A stretch of DNA of 64,000 nt. It comes from Salinibacterium sp. M195 (lineage in GTDB: Bacteria > Actinomycetota > Actinomycetes > Actinomycetales > Microbacteriaceae). The number at the start of each line of letters is the position of its first letter. Within the stretch, counting starts at the first letter, position 1. Under the pieces are notes generated by a model. The model saw only the letters and a list, made by a program, of their open reading frames with translations, searched no databases and was not told the origin of the DNA. Below, one piece after another: positions 1 to 7,468 of the stretch. Both the position numbers and the translations under genes were made by a program. The stretch covers positions 992,001 to 1,056,000 of the forward strand of contig NZ_CP040814.1 of assembly GCF_019443965.1 (NCBI RefSeq), written 5' to 3'.

Positions 1-1
1 C

Positions 2-67
2 GACATGGAGGGCGGTCGCGGCTCACTGCTGCGTGCAGCTCTCGCCTCCGTCGGCGTTCTCCCGTAA
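2..67 (+). CDS. Possible 3' end of an upstream gene (partial)
   Basis: Frame 2 is open from the window edge to a TAA at 65-67 and encodes about 21 residues ending in LLRAALASVGVLP. The codons look like real coding sequence (GC-rich third positions), but nothing diagnostic remains and I do not recognise the protein. The start lies outside the window. It could also be a chance open frame. Confidence 0.35.
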   Translation, partial: DMEGGRGSLLRAALASVGVLP

Positions 68-184
68 CTCTCGCTAGCTTCCCCGCCCCCAGCGTTCGCC
101 GAATGCGTTCACCGGGTGCGCGCCGCGACGTCTTACTGACGCGTATTCCTGATGGGCATTTCCAACGTGCCTTCTCGTGTGCCG

Positions 185-530
185 ATTACGGAAATTCAGG
201 AAAAACCGATCGCACGAAGGTGTCCCGTATTAGGAACCCGCGGAAATCCGGGGCCCAGCGCTAGTTACCCGGTTTGCGAAACCGAATCTCCTGAATTTCC
301 GTGATGGAGCAAGACCGCGTTAGGGACCGGAGTGCCGCACCGGGCTGGGGACCGGAGTGCCGCACCGGGCTGGGGACCGGAGTGCCCTTGGGCATTGCCT
401 CGGCGCGACTACGGAAACTCAGGAGATTCTGTTTGCCCGCTCACGCTCCCTAGCGCGGATGCTTGGAAAACCGGGGGCATAGCGGCGGCCATGGAACGGA
501 GCAAAGGCGATCTCCTGAATTTCCGTGATG
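185..530. repeat. Four alternating copies of a 14-bp inverted-repeat motif
   Basis: The motif acggaaattcagga occurs at 188-201 and, with one change (acggaaactcagga), at 411-424. Its reverse complement tcctgaatttccgt occurs at 289-302 and 513-526. Copies alternate in orientation, giving two units of 115 and 116 bp (188-302 and 411-526), each bounded by inverted copies. Similarity extends past the 14 bp at some ends (agattc followed by gttt next to the copies at 289 and 411). This looks like a REP/BIME or small non-autonomous element family. Confidence 0.6.
323..387. repeat. 25-bp tandem repeat, about 2.6 copies
   Basis: The unit begins gggaccggagtgccgcaccg. Copies start at 323, 348 and 373, so the period is exactly 25 bp. 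The first two are identical and the third is cut short after about 14 bp. It lies between the two inverted-repeat units. Confidence 0.85.
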
Positions 531-564
531 TCACGTGTGCGCGGGCTGCTGGTTACGGGCTACT

Positions 565-618
565 GGCGCGGGCGCAGGCGCGGGCGCAGGCGCGGGCGCT
601 GGCGCAGGCGCAGGCACC
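565..618. repeat. GGCGCN hexamer microsatellite
   Basis: Eight consecutive hexamers of the form GGCGC(G/A/T), followed by one GGCACC. It is low-complexity DNA between the inverted repeats and the end of the helicase gene. Confidence 0.8.
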
Positions 619-773
619 AGCAGGCAGCACCGGCGTGGAAACTGCGCGGGCGCGGGCGCAACCGCGCCACCGCGCAACCAGCACCCGTTAAACACCTCAG
701 GGCGACGAATCCCCGCCCAGCAGTGCCGGGTGAAACTCGCCGCCCTGAGACGGTAAAGCTGTGTTGCTAAGGC

Positions 774-2441
774 TTAGCGCCCGCCGCTGGAAGCGCGACG
801 GTTAGGTCGAACTACCTGGCCAACGCGAACGGGTCCGCTGCCGGCCTGAGCGCGGCCATTGCCACCGCGCGGACGCGTGGGGGCATCGGACTGCTGCTGA
901 CGCGGCTGGTGAGTTGAACGCTGTTCCCCTGCACCGGCTCCGGCAACGACTGCGCCGCGACCTGAACCTTGACGATCGTTACGCTGCTGACCGCCACGGC
1001 CGCCGTTACCAGCGTTGCCGCCGCGCGACTGTCCATCACGAGCCTGGCCATCGCGACCCTGTCCGTCACGCGACTGTCCGCCACGTGCGCCACCGCGGGC
1101 ACCCTCGCGAGCGCCCTCACGGCCACCATCGCGACCGCCACCGTCGCGGCCGCCGCCGTTGTCGTCACGACGAACACGCTTGCGCTGGGCGTTTGCACCC
1201 TGCGAGCGTCCGCCCTGTGACTGGCCACGAACGGGTGCTGCTGCGCGGGGAGCGGGGGTCACGTATTCTGCGACCTCTCCGACAAGCGCGGTTACGGCAT
1301 CCGACTTCGCGTTGACGTGCTGCGGGGTCACCGTGATGGCGGCCTTACGCAACAGCGTTGCAGTGTCTTTGCGCTGGGTCGGAAGAACGATCGTTACGAC
1401 GTCGCCCGCTTCACCGGCACGAGCGGTACGGCCACTGCGGTGCAGGTATGCCTTGTGCTCTGCTGGCGGGTCAACGTGGATGACCAGCTCAATGTTGTCT
1501 ACGTGCACGCCTCGCGCTGCAACGTCGGTGGCGACAAGCACCTTGACGTCGCCGGCGGAGAATGCAGCCAGGTTACGGTCACGGGCAACCTGCGAGAGGT
1601 TTCCGTGGAGGTCAACGGCGGGGATTCCGGCATCGATGAGCTGGCGCGCAAGCTTCTTGGCGTGGTGCTTGGTGCGCATGAAGAGGATGCGGCGACCGGT
1701 GCCCGAGGCAAGCTTCTCCACGAGAACACGCTTGGATTCGACACTCTCGGTCTCGAAGACGTGGTGCGTCATGGCGGAGACGTGCGAGTTCACTTCATCA
1801 ACCGAGTGAAGTACTTCGTTGTGGAGGAAGCGGCGAACCAGCTTGTCTACACCGTTGTCGAGGGTGGCGCTGAACAGCATCCGCTGTCCGTTGGTTGGAG
1901 TCTTGTCGAGGATGCGGGTGACAACCGGCAGGAAGCCAAGGTCGGCCATGTGGTCGGCCTCGTCAAGCACGGTGATCTCGATGGCGTCGAGGTTCACGAA
2001 GCCTTGCTTCATGAGGTCTTCGAGGCGACCGGGGCAGGCAACGACAATGTCGACGCCGGCCTTGAGAGCAGCAACCTGTCGGTTCTGGCTTACGCCACCG
2101 AAGATCGTGGTGGTGTTGAGGCCGTAGGCCGCAGCGAGGGGCTCGATCACAGCAGAGATCTGCGTGGCGAGCTCACGGGTTGGGGCGAGCACGAGACCCA
2201 GCGGGCGACCCGGGCGGCGCTTGCCGCCGGAGAGCGTGCCACCGAGGCGAGCAACCATGGGCAACGAGAAGGCGAGGGTCTTGCCCGAACCTGTCTTTCC
2301 GCGACCGAGTACGTCGCGGCCGTTGAGGGTGTCAGGCAGGGTGTCGAGTTGGATGGGGAACGGCGTGGTCTTGCCGTCGGCTGCAAGCGCTGCAACCAGC
2401 GGGGCGGGTACGCCGAGCGAGCTAAAAGTGTGGTCAGTCAA
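774..2441 (-). CDS. DEAD-box ATP-dependent RNA helicase with RGG-rich tail
   Basis: 555 residues. All superfamily 2 helicase motifs are visible: Q motif near residues 25-36, motif I GKTGSGKT (48-55), PTRELA (87-92), DEAD (160-163), SAT (191-193), and HRSGRTAR (334-341). It should use ATP to unwind or remodel RNA, for example in ribosome assembly, mRNA decay or cold adaptation. From about residue 415 the tail is Arg/Gly-rich and low-complexity with repeated RDGQ units, typical of RNA-binding tails in actinobacterial cold-shock helicases. The start is TTG, chosen because GAAAGG lies about 10 bases upstream and the Q-motif distance is normal. The 297 bases before the next gene could be a long leader, as in cold-shock helicases; that is inference. 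Confidence 0.93.
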   Translation of the reverse strand: MTDHTFSSLGVPAPLVAALAADGKTTPFPIQLDTLPDTLNGRDVLGRGKTGSGKTLAFSLPMVARLGGTLSGGKRRPGRPLGLVLAPTRELATQISAVIEPLAAAYGLNTTTIFGGVSQNRQVAALKAGVDIVVACPGRLEDLMKQGFVNLDAIEITVLDEADHMADLGFLPVVTRILDKTPTNGQRMLFSATLDNGVDKLVRRFLHNEVLHSVDEVNSHVSAMTHHVFETESVESKRVLVEKLASGTGRRILFMRTKHHAKKLARQLIDAGIPAVDLHGNLSQVARDRNLAAFSAGDVKVLVATDVAARGVHVDNIELVIHVDPPAEHKAYLHRSGRTARAGEAGDVVTIVLPTQRKDTATLLRKAAITVTPQHVNAKSDAVTALVGEVAEYVTPAPRAAAPVRGQSQGGRSQGANAQRKRVRRDDNGGGRDGGGRDGGREGAREGARGGARGGQSRDGQGRDGQARDGQSRGGNAGNGGRGGQQRNDRQGSGRGAVVAGAGAGEQRSTHQPRQQQSDAPTRPRGGNGRAQAGSGPVRVGQVVRPNRRASSGGR

Positions 2442-2738
2442 AGTAATGGTGCCTTTCAGGCATAAGTAACAGATGGGCGTTACACCGGAGGCACACGGGC
2501 ACGGTTCTCAATGAACGTGGCTGTGCTGATCTACACCGACCCAATCAGGCGTTTCGCACGGATGCGGTACACAGGTCAGATCTCGAACTTACGTTCGGCG
2601 CGGATTACTCCAGTCCGCCGGAGAAAGTTTTCTACGAGCCGCACGTTTCTGATTGACGTGGACGAGAAGAGGGAAGCGTTCTACGACGCAGGGAAACACA
2701 TTTGTTTCGCAAGTAACCCCAGCGTAGCAGCTACAGCC
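2442..2738. other. 297-bp gap, possible long helicase leader
   Basis: No supported gene lies between the helicase and the DUF1684 gene, both on the minus strand. It presumably holds the helicase promoter and 5' leader. I could not identify convincing -35/-10 boxes or a strong hairpin. Confidence 0.4.
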
Positions 2739-3371
2739 CTAGTAGCGCTCGCCTACCGGCACTTGCCCAGCCAGAGTGTTGCCGGCCTGCGCCAGCGGGC
2801 ACGCCCACGCGGGGTCATAGGCGCACGAGGGGTTGTAGGCAAAGTTGAAGTCGAGCACGAGCGACTCGGGCGTGCTGCCCGCTCCGAGATCGGCACCCTT
2901 GACGGTGTCGATGAGGTAGCGGCCACCACCGTAGGTTCCGCCCTTTACGCGAGAGAGGGCATCCTTCACTGGGATGAAAATTCCGCCGCCATAGGAGGCA
3001 AGACGCCAGACATCGAGTGTGCCAACCTGATCGATCTCAACGGTGCCGAGCAGGTCGAACGGCACGACGCCATCCGTTCCCGTCTCGACATTCATGCGGC
3101 GCCCCGATTCTGAAAGACCCGCGCCAGAAACACCAGCATCAGGAACAATGGATGCCTCGAAACGCCAGTCGGGATCGTACGCCTCGAACGGCAGCCCCTT
3201 AAACCCGCGCAGGTCCTCAGGCAACAGCGGCGAAGCTGGATGCGTGGCAAACATCTCATCTCGCCCCGCACGCCAGTCGGCGTGGGCGCTCGCGGCATCC
3301 GGGTTCTCACGAATGGCGGCGTAGAGAGCAAAGTTGCGGCGGCGCCAGTCGGCTACCTGAAGAGCGGTCAT
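2739..3371 (-). CDS. DUF1684 family protein
   Basis: 210 residues. The layout matches DUF1684: an N-terminal W-R-R segment, an HPASPLLPED-like stretch near residues 44-54, then FKGLPFEAYDPDWRFEA. The C-terminal core contains GGGIFIPVKDA, GTYGGGRYLID, DFNFAYNPSCAYDPAWACPLA and a final VPVGERY. The function of the family is not established. No signal peptide or membrane segment is seen, so it is probably cytoplasmic. The ATG is used; the upstream ribosome-binding site is weak. It lies downstream of the topoisomerase gene on the same strand, with a 133-bp gap holding a hexamer repeat. Confidence 0.85.
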   Translation of the reverse strand: MTALQVADWRRRNFALYAAIRENPDAASAHADWRAGRDEMFATHPASPLLPEDLRGFKGLPFEAYDPDWRFEASIVPDAGVSGAGLSESGRRMNVETGTDGVVPFDLLGTVEIDQVGTLDVWRLASYGGGIFIPVKDALSRVKGGTYGGGRYLIDTVKGADLGAGSTPESLVLDFNFAYNPSCAYDPAWACPLAQAGNTLAGQVPVGERY

Positions 3372-3406
3372 GGTTTCAGGCTATCTCGCGCAGCCGACAG
3401 CGAGCT

Positions 3407-3438
3407 TGGTGCTGGTGCTGGTGCTGGTGCTGGTGCTG
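3407..3438. repeat. TGGTGC hexamer repeat, five copies
   Basis: Five perfect tandem copies of TGGTGC plus two bases, in the gap between two minus-strand genes. It may be a slippage-prone site. Confidence 0.85.
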
Positions 3439-3504
3439 CGGCCGCTGGCGGGTTCGGTCGCTGCCTGGCCTCGATCTCGGCATTCTCGAACGACGGGTCA
3501 CGCT

Positions 3505-4557
3505 CTAGGTGTTGCGGGCGAGCAGCTCCCGCACTTCGCTTTCGGCCGAGGCGAGACGCTGCGGGTTGATCGTCTCGCCAGCGGAAAACAGGTCAACAAT
3601 TCGCGGATCAACGTAGCTCTTCTTGGCGATCGCTGGGGTGTTGCCGAGCACTTCGGCGGCCGCCTCCATCGCTTCTCGGATTGCGCGAGAGCGTGCCCGC
3701 TGACTCTGCGGGGCGCCACGACCAGCAGCGCCGCGGCCAGCGACGCCGACTCCTGCCGCTCCCGCTGCAGTTCCCCCTGCCGCTACCCCAGCCGCACTCA
3801 CCGCCAAACTAGACGCCGCCGCAATCGTGCCGCGCAACGTGCGAAAGTCCTTGGCCGTGAAGTCGCCACCCGTGCGCTCGCGAACATAGTCATTGATGTC
3901 GGCGGCGGTCAGCGATCGGCGCTCGCGGCCCTCGCGCCACGACAGCACCGAAGCATCGGGAGCGCTACGAAGGCGCCGCCGGATGAACTCGGCGAGGTCG
4001 GCATCCACGATTTCGCTCTCCCACTGCTGTCCGCTCTTGGCGGGAAAGCAGAGTTGCACCCGGTCGCCGACGACGGTGACGTGATCGCACAGCAGGGTGG
4101 AGAGGCCGTGGCTGCCGTGGGCTTCGGCGTAGCGTTCGCTGCCGACACGCAATGACCCGGTGTCGAGCATCCGAAAGGCTGCAGCAAGGGTGCGTTCGCG
4201 GGGGTCATCGCTCGAGCGCAGCGTGCGAGTAACGACACCTCGTGCGCCAGGCAACACTGCTGCGAGCTCAAGAGCGCGATCGAACTTCACCCGGTCTTGA
4301 CGCTCACGCCAGGCCGGATGATAGATGTACTGGCGCCGGCCGGCCTCATCGAACCCGGTGGCCAAGACGTGGCCGTTCTCGTAGGGGCAGATCCACACGT
4401 CGGTCCACGCCGGTGGGATACCGAGGGAGGCGAAGCGCGACTTCAGGTCGGTCGCGGCTACCGTTGCGCCATCGGGGTCGCGGTAGCCGAACCCTCGCCC
4501 TGATCGCACGCGCGAGAATCCGCGTCCCGTCGTATTACTCCGTCGCAGTCGAGGCAC
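3505..4557 (-). CDS. DNA topoisomerase IB (poxvirus-like)
   Basis: 350 residues. The N-terminal GFGYRDPDG and PPAWTDVWICP segments and the KFDRALELA helix are typical of bacterial type IB topoisomerases, which relax supercoils by nicking one strand through a 3'-phosphotyrosine. The likely catalytic tyrosine is Tyr315 in AKKSYVDPRIVDLF, and the DFRT segment (237-240) supplies a catalytic arginine. Between these, residues about 253-283 form a Gly/Ala-rich low-complexity insertion that looks like a linker. The start is GTG, supported by GAAAGGA 8 bases upstream. It is probably expressed alone or with the DUF1684 gene. Confidence 0.92.
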   Translation of the reverse strand: MPRLRRSNTTGRGFSRVRSGRGFGYRDPDGATVAATDLKSRFASLGIPPAWTDVWICPYENGHVLATGFDEAGRRQYIYHPAWRERQDRVKFDRALELAAVLPGARGVVTRTLRSSDDPRERTLAAAFRMLDTGSLRVGSERYAEAHGSHGLSTLLCDHVTVVGDRVQLCFPAKSGQQWESEIVDADLAEFIRRRLRSAPDASVLSWREGRERRSLTAADINDYVRERTGGDFTAKDFRTLRGTIAAASSLAVSAAGVAAGGTAAGAAGVGVAGRGAAGRGAPQSQRARSRAIREAMEAAAEVLGNTPAIAKKSYVDPRIVDLFSAGETINPQRLASAESEVRELLARNT

Positions 4558-4621
4558 CGCGTAGTCCTTTCACGCCCACGATTCGGCAGTTCAGCCGACG
4601 GCTGAAGCCACAATGGTCAAC

Positions 4622-5122
4622 CTAAAGACTGAGATTAGTTCTTCGTGTTGTGCCCCAACTCCACGTGGGGGCAAGTCGCCGAAGTGCGACACCACGCCAC
4701 TGCCAGAACGCCCAATACAACGGCCACATCAGGGGAGTGAGCACTCCAGCGCTGAAGATCAGTTGGTCGCGATAGAGAGTTTTGCCGCCGGGCGCGGCGC
4801 TGATCGCCATGGAATGTTCCCACTGGGCGACGAGAGCGAGCGGGCCGCTCAGCCCGCGACCGCTGTCACGCATGATGCGAACCCCGGCTGGGGCATCCGG
4901 AAATGAGACATCGATCACTTGCTGACCGACGGGACATAACCCGAAAGCAGACATGCCCACCGGATGCTCGCCCGCCGGCCACAGCTCGGGAAACCCGCCA
5001 ACCGCGAGCGAGCTGAATCGGGTAAGGGGAGCAGAAACTTCCTGGAAAACGTGGGGGCTGCGAATAGCACGCCACGCATCGTCGGGGTCGCAGTCGAGAA
5101 CGAGCTTCAGCAGAACGCGCAT
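4622..5122 (-). CDS. Conserved hypothetical protein, possibly START/SRPBCC-like
   Basis: 166 residues, not firmly recognised. It starts MRVLLKLVLDCDPDDAWRAI, then has a proline-linked central part and a C-terminal region rich in tryptophan (LMWPLYWAFWQWRGVALRRL). The opening strand followed by a D-x-x-D-A-W helix resembles the SRPBCC ligand-binding fold, and the central WEHSMAI segment fits a buried strand. No signal peptide is seen. The start ATG has a modest AGG upstream. It lies 64 bp upstream of the topoisomerase gene on the same strand. A lipid- or hydrophobic-ligand-binding role is only a guess. Confidence 0.6.
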   Translation of the reverse strand: MRVLLKLVLDCDPDDAWRAIRSPHVFQEVSAPLTRFSSLAVGGFPELWPAGEHPVGMSAFGLCPVGQQVIDVSFPDAPAGVRIMRDSGRGLSGPLALVAQWEHSMAISAAPGGKTLYRDQLIFSAGVLTPLMWPLYWAFWQWRGVALRRLAPTWSWGTTRRTNLSL

Positions 5123-5229
5123 GTACCTATCTTGCGCCTGTCTGATTCAGGAAGCCAGAGTGGACGCCGCTTGACTGTTGTGCAGATTGGCGCTGGACGT
5201 ACACTGAACGCATCGATTCGGCAGGAGCC

Positions 5230-6120
5230 ATGATGTCTATTCCTCAGCCCGCTAGCCCAGACTCGAAGGATTCTGCGAGCGCGTCGAACGACGCGTCGAA
5301 CCCTGCGAACCCGACGAACAACCCGTCGAGCGCGTCGAACGCCCCGTCGAACCAGTCGAACCCGTCGAGCAGCGCGCAACCGGTGCCGCCAACGATGACT
5401 GCTGTTACCGCAAGGCGCTACGGCGACACCGACGTTCTGGCGATCGAAACGATCCCCACGCCGACGGCGACGCCAGGCAAGATTCTCGTGCGGGTGCTGG
5501 GGTCTTCCGCCAATGCGCTTGATTGGCGCATCCTGAGTGGCACGCCGCTGTTCGTGCGTCTCGTGATGGGGTTGCGCACTCCGAAACGATTGAGTCCCGG
5601 CGCGGATGTCGCGGGCATCGTTGTGGCTGTCGGTGACGGTGTCTCAGACTTTGAGCTGGGGGATGCTGTCTTCGGCGAAGCTGCGGGTGGTGCCTTTGCA
5701 GAGTACGCCGCAGTCACGCCCAAGAATTTCGTGAAGCTCCCGGCGGGGGTCGACTTCGTGGCCGCGGGAGCGACCCCGGTAGCGGGGCTCACCGCGCTGC
5801 AGGGGCTCAGATCGAAGGCGGCGCTCAAGCCGGGCGACCGGGTGCTGATCAACGGTGCGGCCGGGGGAGTCGGCACCTTCGCCGTGCAGATTGCGCGAGC
5901 CCTCGGTGCGACAGAGATCACTGCCGTCTGCAGCGGCCACAATGTTGACCAAGCTCGGGCTCTTGGCGCCAGTCGAGTTATCGGCTACGAGACAGACGAC
6001 TACATCACGATCGGCGGTCAGTATGACGTCGTGCTCGACATGATGGGCAACCGAACCGCTGCCGAAATGCGCAGCATCCTCGCCCCGGTGCTCGCCTTGT
6101 TGGTGTCAGCGGCCCGATGA
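5230..6120 (+). CDS. MDR-family NAD(P)-dependent quinone reductase/alcohol dehydrogenase, N-terminal part (frameshifted)
   Basis: 296 residues. From Met56 it reads as a zinc-free medium-chain dehydrogenase: MTAVTARRYGDTDVL, a GADVAGIVVAVGDGV segment and the Rossmann loop NGAAGGVGT (208-216) for NAD(P)H. After residue 286 (LAP) the frame is lost and the last ten residues are unrelated to the family. The missing C-terminus continues in another frame at 6117. Residues 1-55 are a Ser/Asn/Pro/Ala low-complexity extension from degenerate CCGTCGAAC repeats. I keep the ATG at 5230 because AGGAG lies 3-7 bases upstream; the ATG at 5395 has no good site. Either it is a pseudogene or the window carries a sequencing error. 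Confidence 0.8.
   Translation: MMSIPQPASPDSKDSASASNDASNPANPTNNPSSASNAPSNQSNPSSSAQPVPPTMTAVTARRYGDTDVLAIETIPTPTATPGKILVRVLGSSANALDWRILSGTPLFVRLVMGLRTPKRLSPGADVAGIVVAVGDGVSDFELGDAVFGEAAGGAFAEYAAVTPKNFVKLPAGVDFVAAGATPVAGLTALQGLRSKAALKPGDRVLINGAAGGVGTFAVQIARALGATEITAVCSGHNVDQARALGASRVIGYETDDYITIGGQYDVVLDMMGNRTAAEMRSILAPVLALLVSAAR
6087..6088 (+). other. Inferred one-base deletion (frameshift) in the dehydrogenase gene
   Basis: At CCCCGGTGCTCGCC, adding one G (CCGGGTGCT) restores the sequence LAPGARLVGVSGPMTNKWV, which continues without a break into the open frame at 6117. The family expects a Gly after LAP and a VSGP segment here, so the lost base most likely belongs to the G run at 6087-6088. 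Confidence 0.75.
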
Positions 6121-6398
6121 CCAACAAGTGGGTGGGGCCCGTCCTTCACCTCATGCGAATGGGACGTGCCTTTAAGCGAGCGGATGCCACGTTCCACCAG
6201 TTCACCGCGGCCGCCACGTCAGACGACCTCGCGTTTCTTGCCGAGCTCCTCCGCTCTGGTCAAATTGTGCCCGCGATTGAGCGGGTTGTCGGCCTGGATG
6301 GGGTTGCTGCAGCCATTGACCAGATCGCTTCCAGCCATGGTTCAGGCAAGATCGCGATCGTACCCGGTGCCTCACCCGACTCGACGGGCACCCGATAA
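6117..6398 (+). CDS. C-terminal fragment of the same MDR-family dehydrogenase
   Basis: 93 residues: MTNKWVGPVLHLMRMG, FHQFTAAATSDDLAFLAELL and a final HGSGKIAIV segment match the C-terminal catalytic and substrate domain of NAD(P)-dependent quinone reductases. Its ATG overlaps the TGA of the upstream part (ATGA), so coupled re-initiation is possible in principle, but an isolated C-terminal domain is unlikely to be active. It is best read as the second half of a frameshifted gene. Confidence 0.75.
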   Translation: MTNKWVGPVLHLMRMGRAFKRADATFHQFTAAATSDDLAFLAELLRSGQIVPAIERVVGLDGVAAAIDQIASSHGSGKIAIVPGASPDSTGTR

Positions 6399-6454
6399 CG
6401 TCACATTCGGTAACCAAACAGGGCTGCCACGACCACACGCTTTAGCCTCGTGAA

Positions 6455-6997
6455 GTGAACGATCCCCGCAATCAGCCCCAGTATCAGGTCCGTTTTGGCT
6501 TTGGCCGCCGTCAGGCGCAAGAGCTGAGCGCCGGTGCCGATGTTGTCGTGTGGGCGGATGCTCTCGCCAACGGTTCAACGCCCGTGCCCGAGTTGCCCGG
6601 AACATTCTCGATTCTTGCCGCCGGAACCGGGGCTGCCGCGGCCGTCGCCGACTGGGTCATCGCCCAACAAGAACTCAAGGGTGACCGGTTCACGGTCGCA
6701 GTCATCGCGGCGGGCGACCCGGATGGCGGATTCACCGTTGACGACCTCCTCGCGGGGGGCGCGATCGTGGATGCTCTCGCGGATGCGGGCATCGACTACA
6801 TTTCTCCGGAAGCGGCATCCGCTGTCGCCGCGTTCACCGGCCTCAAGTCTGCCCACAACCACTTGCTGTCGGCGAGCACAGCGGGTCAGCAACTGATTGA
6901 GGATGCCGGACGCGGCGCCCTCGATGCGGCAATTGTCAGCAACACTGCAGCCAGCTTTGCCATCATTCAGCACAGCCGGGAACTCGTTAGGGAATGA
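6455..6997 (+). CDS. ComB-like protein (2-phosphosulfolactate phosphatase family)
   Basis: 180 residues. Segments VVVWADALANGS, TVAVIAAGDPDGGFTVDDLLAGGAIVDAL and DAAIVSNTAASFAI match the ComB fold, an Mg-dependent phosphatase acting on 2-phospho-3-sulfolactate in coenzyme M or sulfolactate metabolism. It is shorter than classical ComB (about 230 residues), mainly at the N-terminal part. No other sulfolactate gene is nearby and Microbacteriaceae are not known to make coenzyme M, so the real substrate is uncertain. The start is GTG with no strong ribosome-binding site. It follows the frameshifted dehydrogenase by 56 bp. Confidence 0.7.
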   Translation: MNDPRNQPQYQVRFGFGRRQAQELSAGADVVVWADALANGSTPVPELPGTFSILAAGTGAAAAVADWVIAQQELKGDRFTVAVIAAGDPDGGFTVDDLLAGGAIVDALADAGIDYISPEAASAVAAFTGLKSAHNHLLSASTAGQQLIEDAGRGALDAAIVSNTAASFAIIQHSRELVRE

Positions 6998-7025
6998 CGC
7001 ATGCTCGTCGAGCGTTGAACCGAAT

Positions 7026-7055
7026 AGTCACTGACTGAGTTACCCGTCACTGACT
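7026..7055. promoter_or_regulatory. Two palindromic operator-like repeats before the DUF427 gene
   Basis: GTCACTGACT occurs at 7027-7036 and 7046-7055. The first lies in the perfect palindrome AGTCA-C-TGACT (7026-7036), the second in GTCA-C-TGAC. Their centres are 19 bp apart, close to two helical turns, as expected for a cooperative regulator. No matching regulator is known. Confidence 0.4.
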
Positions 7056-7083
7056 CACCAACGACCCACTCATGGAGGACAGT

Positions 7084-7386
7084 ATGAAGGCAGTAATCGG
7101 CGACACCGTCATCGCAGAAGCACCCAAGGAAGATCTGCTCAAGATTGAGGGCAACTGGTACTTCCCGCCGGCCAGCGTGAACCACGAACTGCTCGAGAAG
7201 AGCCCCACCCCGTACCACTGCCCGTGGAAGGGTGACTGCCAGTACTTCGTCGTCAGCGCCAACGGCCAGCAGTACCAGGACCGTGCGTTTAGCTACCCGA
7301 ACATCCTCCCGGGCGCAGCAGAGCGCGTCGGCAAGGACTTCTCCAACTACGTCACCTTCTGGAAAGAGGTTCAGTTCGTCGACTAG
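7084..7386 (+). CDS. DUF427 domain-containing protein
   Basis: 100 residues. It has the family layout: MKAVIGDTVIAEA, GNWYFPPASVNHELLEKSPTPYHCPWKGDCQYF, then AFSYPNI and a final VTFWKEVQFV. The conserved Tyr-His-Cys-Pro-Trp-Lys-Gly stretch is the hallmark of DUF427, a small beta-rich soluble domain of unknown function. The start at 7084 is chosen over the in-frame ATG at 7072 because GGAGGA sits 5-10 bases before it. Two palindromic repeats precede it. It is probably a single-gene unit. Confidence 0.88.
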   Translation: MKAVIGDTVIAEAPKEDLLKIEGNWYFPPASVNHELLEKSPTPYHCPWKGDCQYFVVSANGQQYQDRAFSYPNILPGAAERVGKDFSNYVTFWKEVQFVD

Positions 7387-7468
7387 TCGACGACTGACGG
7401 TGCCCCGCTAGCTGGTTTCGCGCACGATCGCGAACCCCCGCCACGCCGGCACCTGTAATTGTGCGCAG

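Larger units (their letters stand above)
68..773. other. Non-coding region with repeats
   Basis: About 700 bases without a convincing gene. They hold four copies of a 14-bp motif in alternating orientation (185-530), a 25-bp tandem repeat (323-387) and a GGCGCN hexamer run (565-612). Short open frames over the hexamer run encode only Ala/Arg/Gln repeats and lack ribosome-binding sites, so I do not call them genes. Confidence 0.6.

Noticed and set aside
332..691. 119-codon open frame in the repeat region near the start
   Set aside because: Covers tandem and hexamer repeats; composition is Ala/Arg/Gln repeats without a ribosome-binding site.
1317..2465. 382-codon plus-strand open frame over the helicase gene
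   Set aside because: Shadow of the helicase; the helicase motifs are on the minus strand.
3370..4155. 261-codon plus-strand frame over the topoisomerase gene
   Set aside because: Shadow of the minus-strand topoisomerase and DUF1684 region; no conserved motif.
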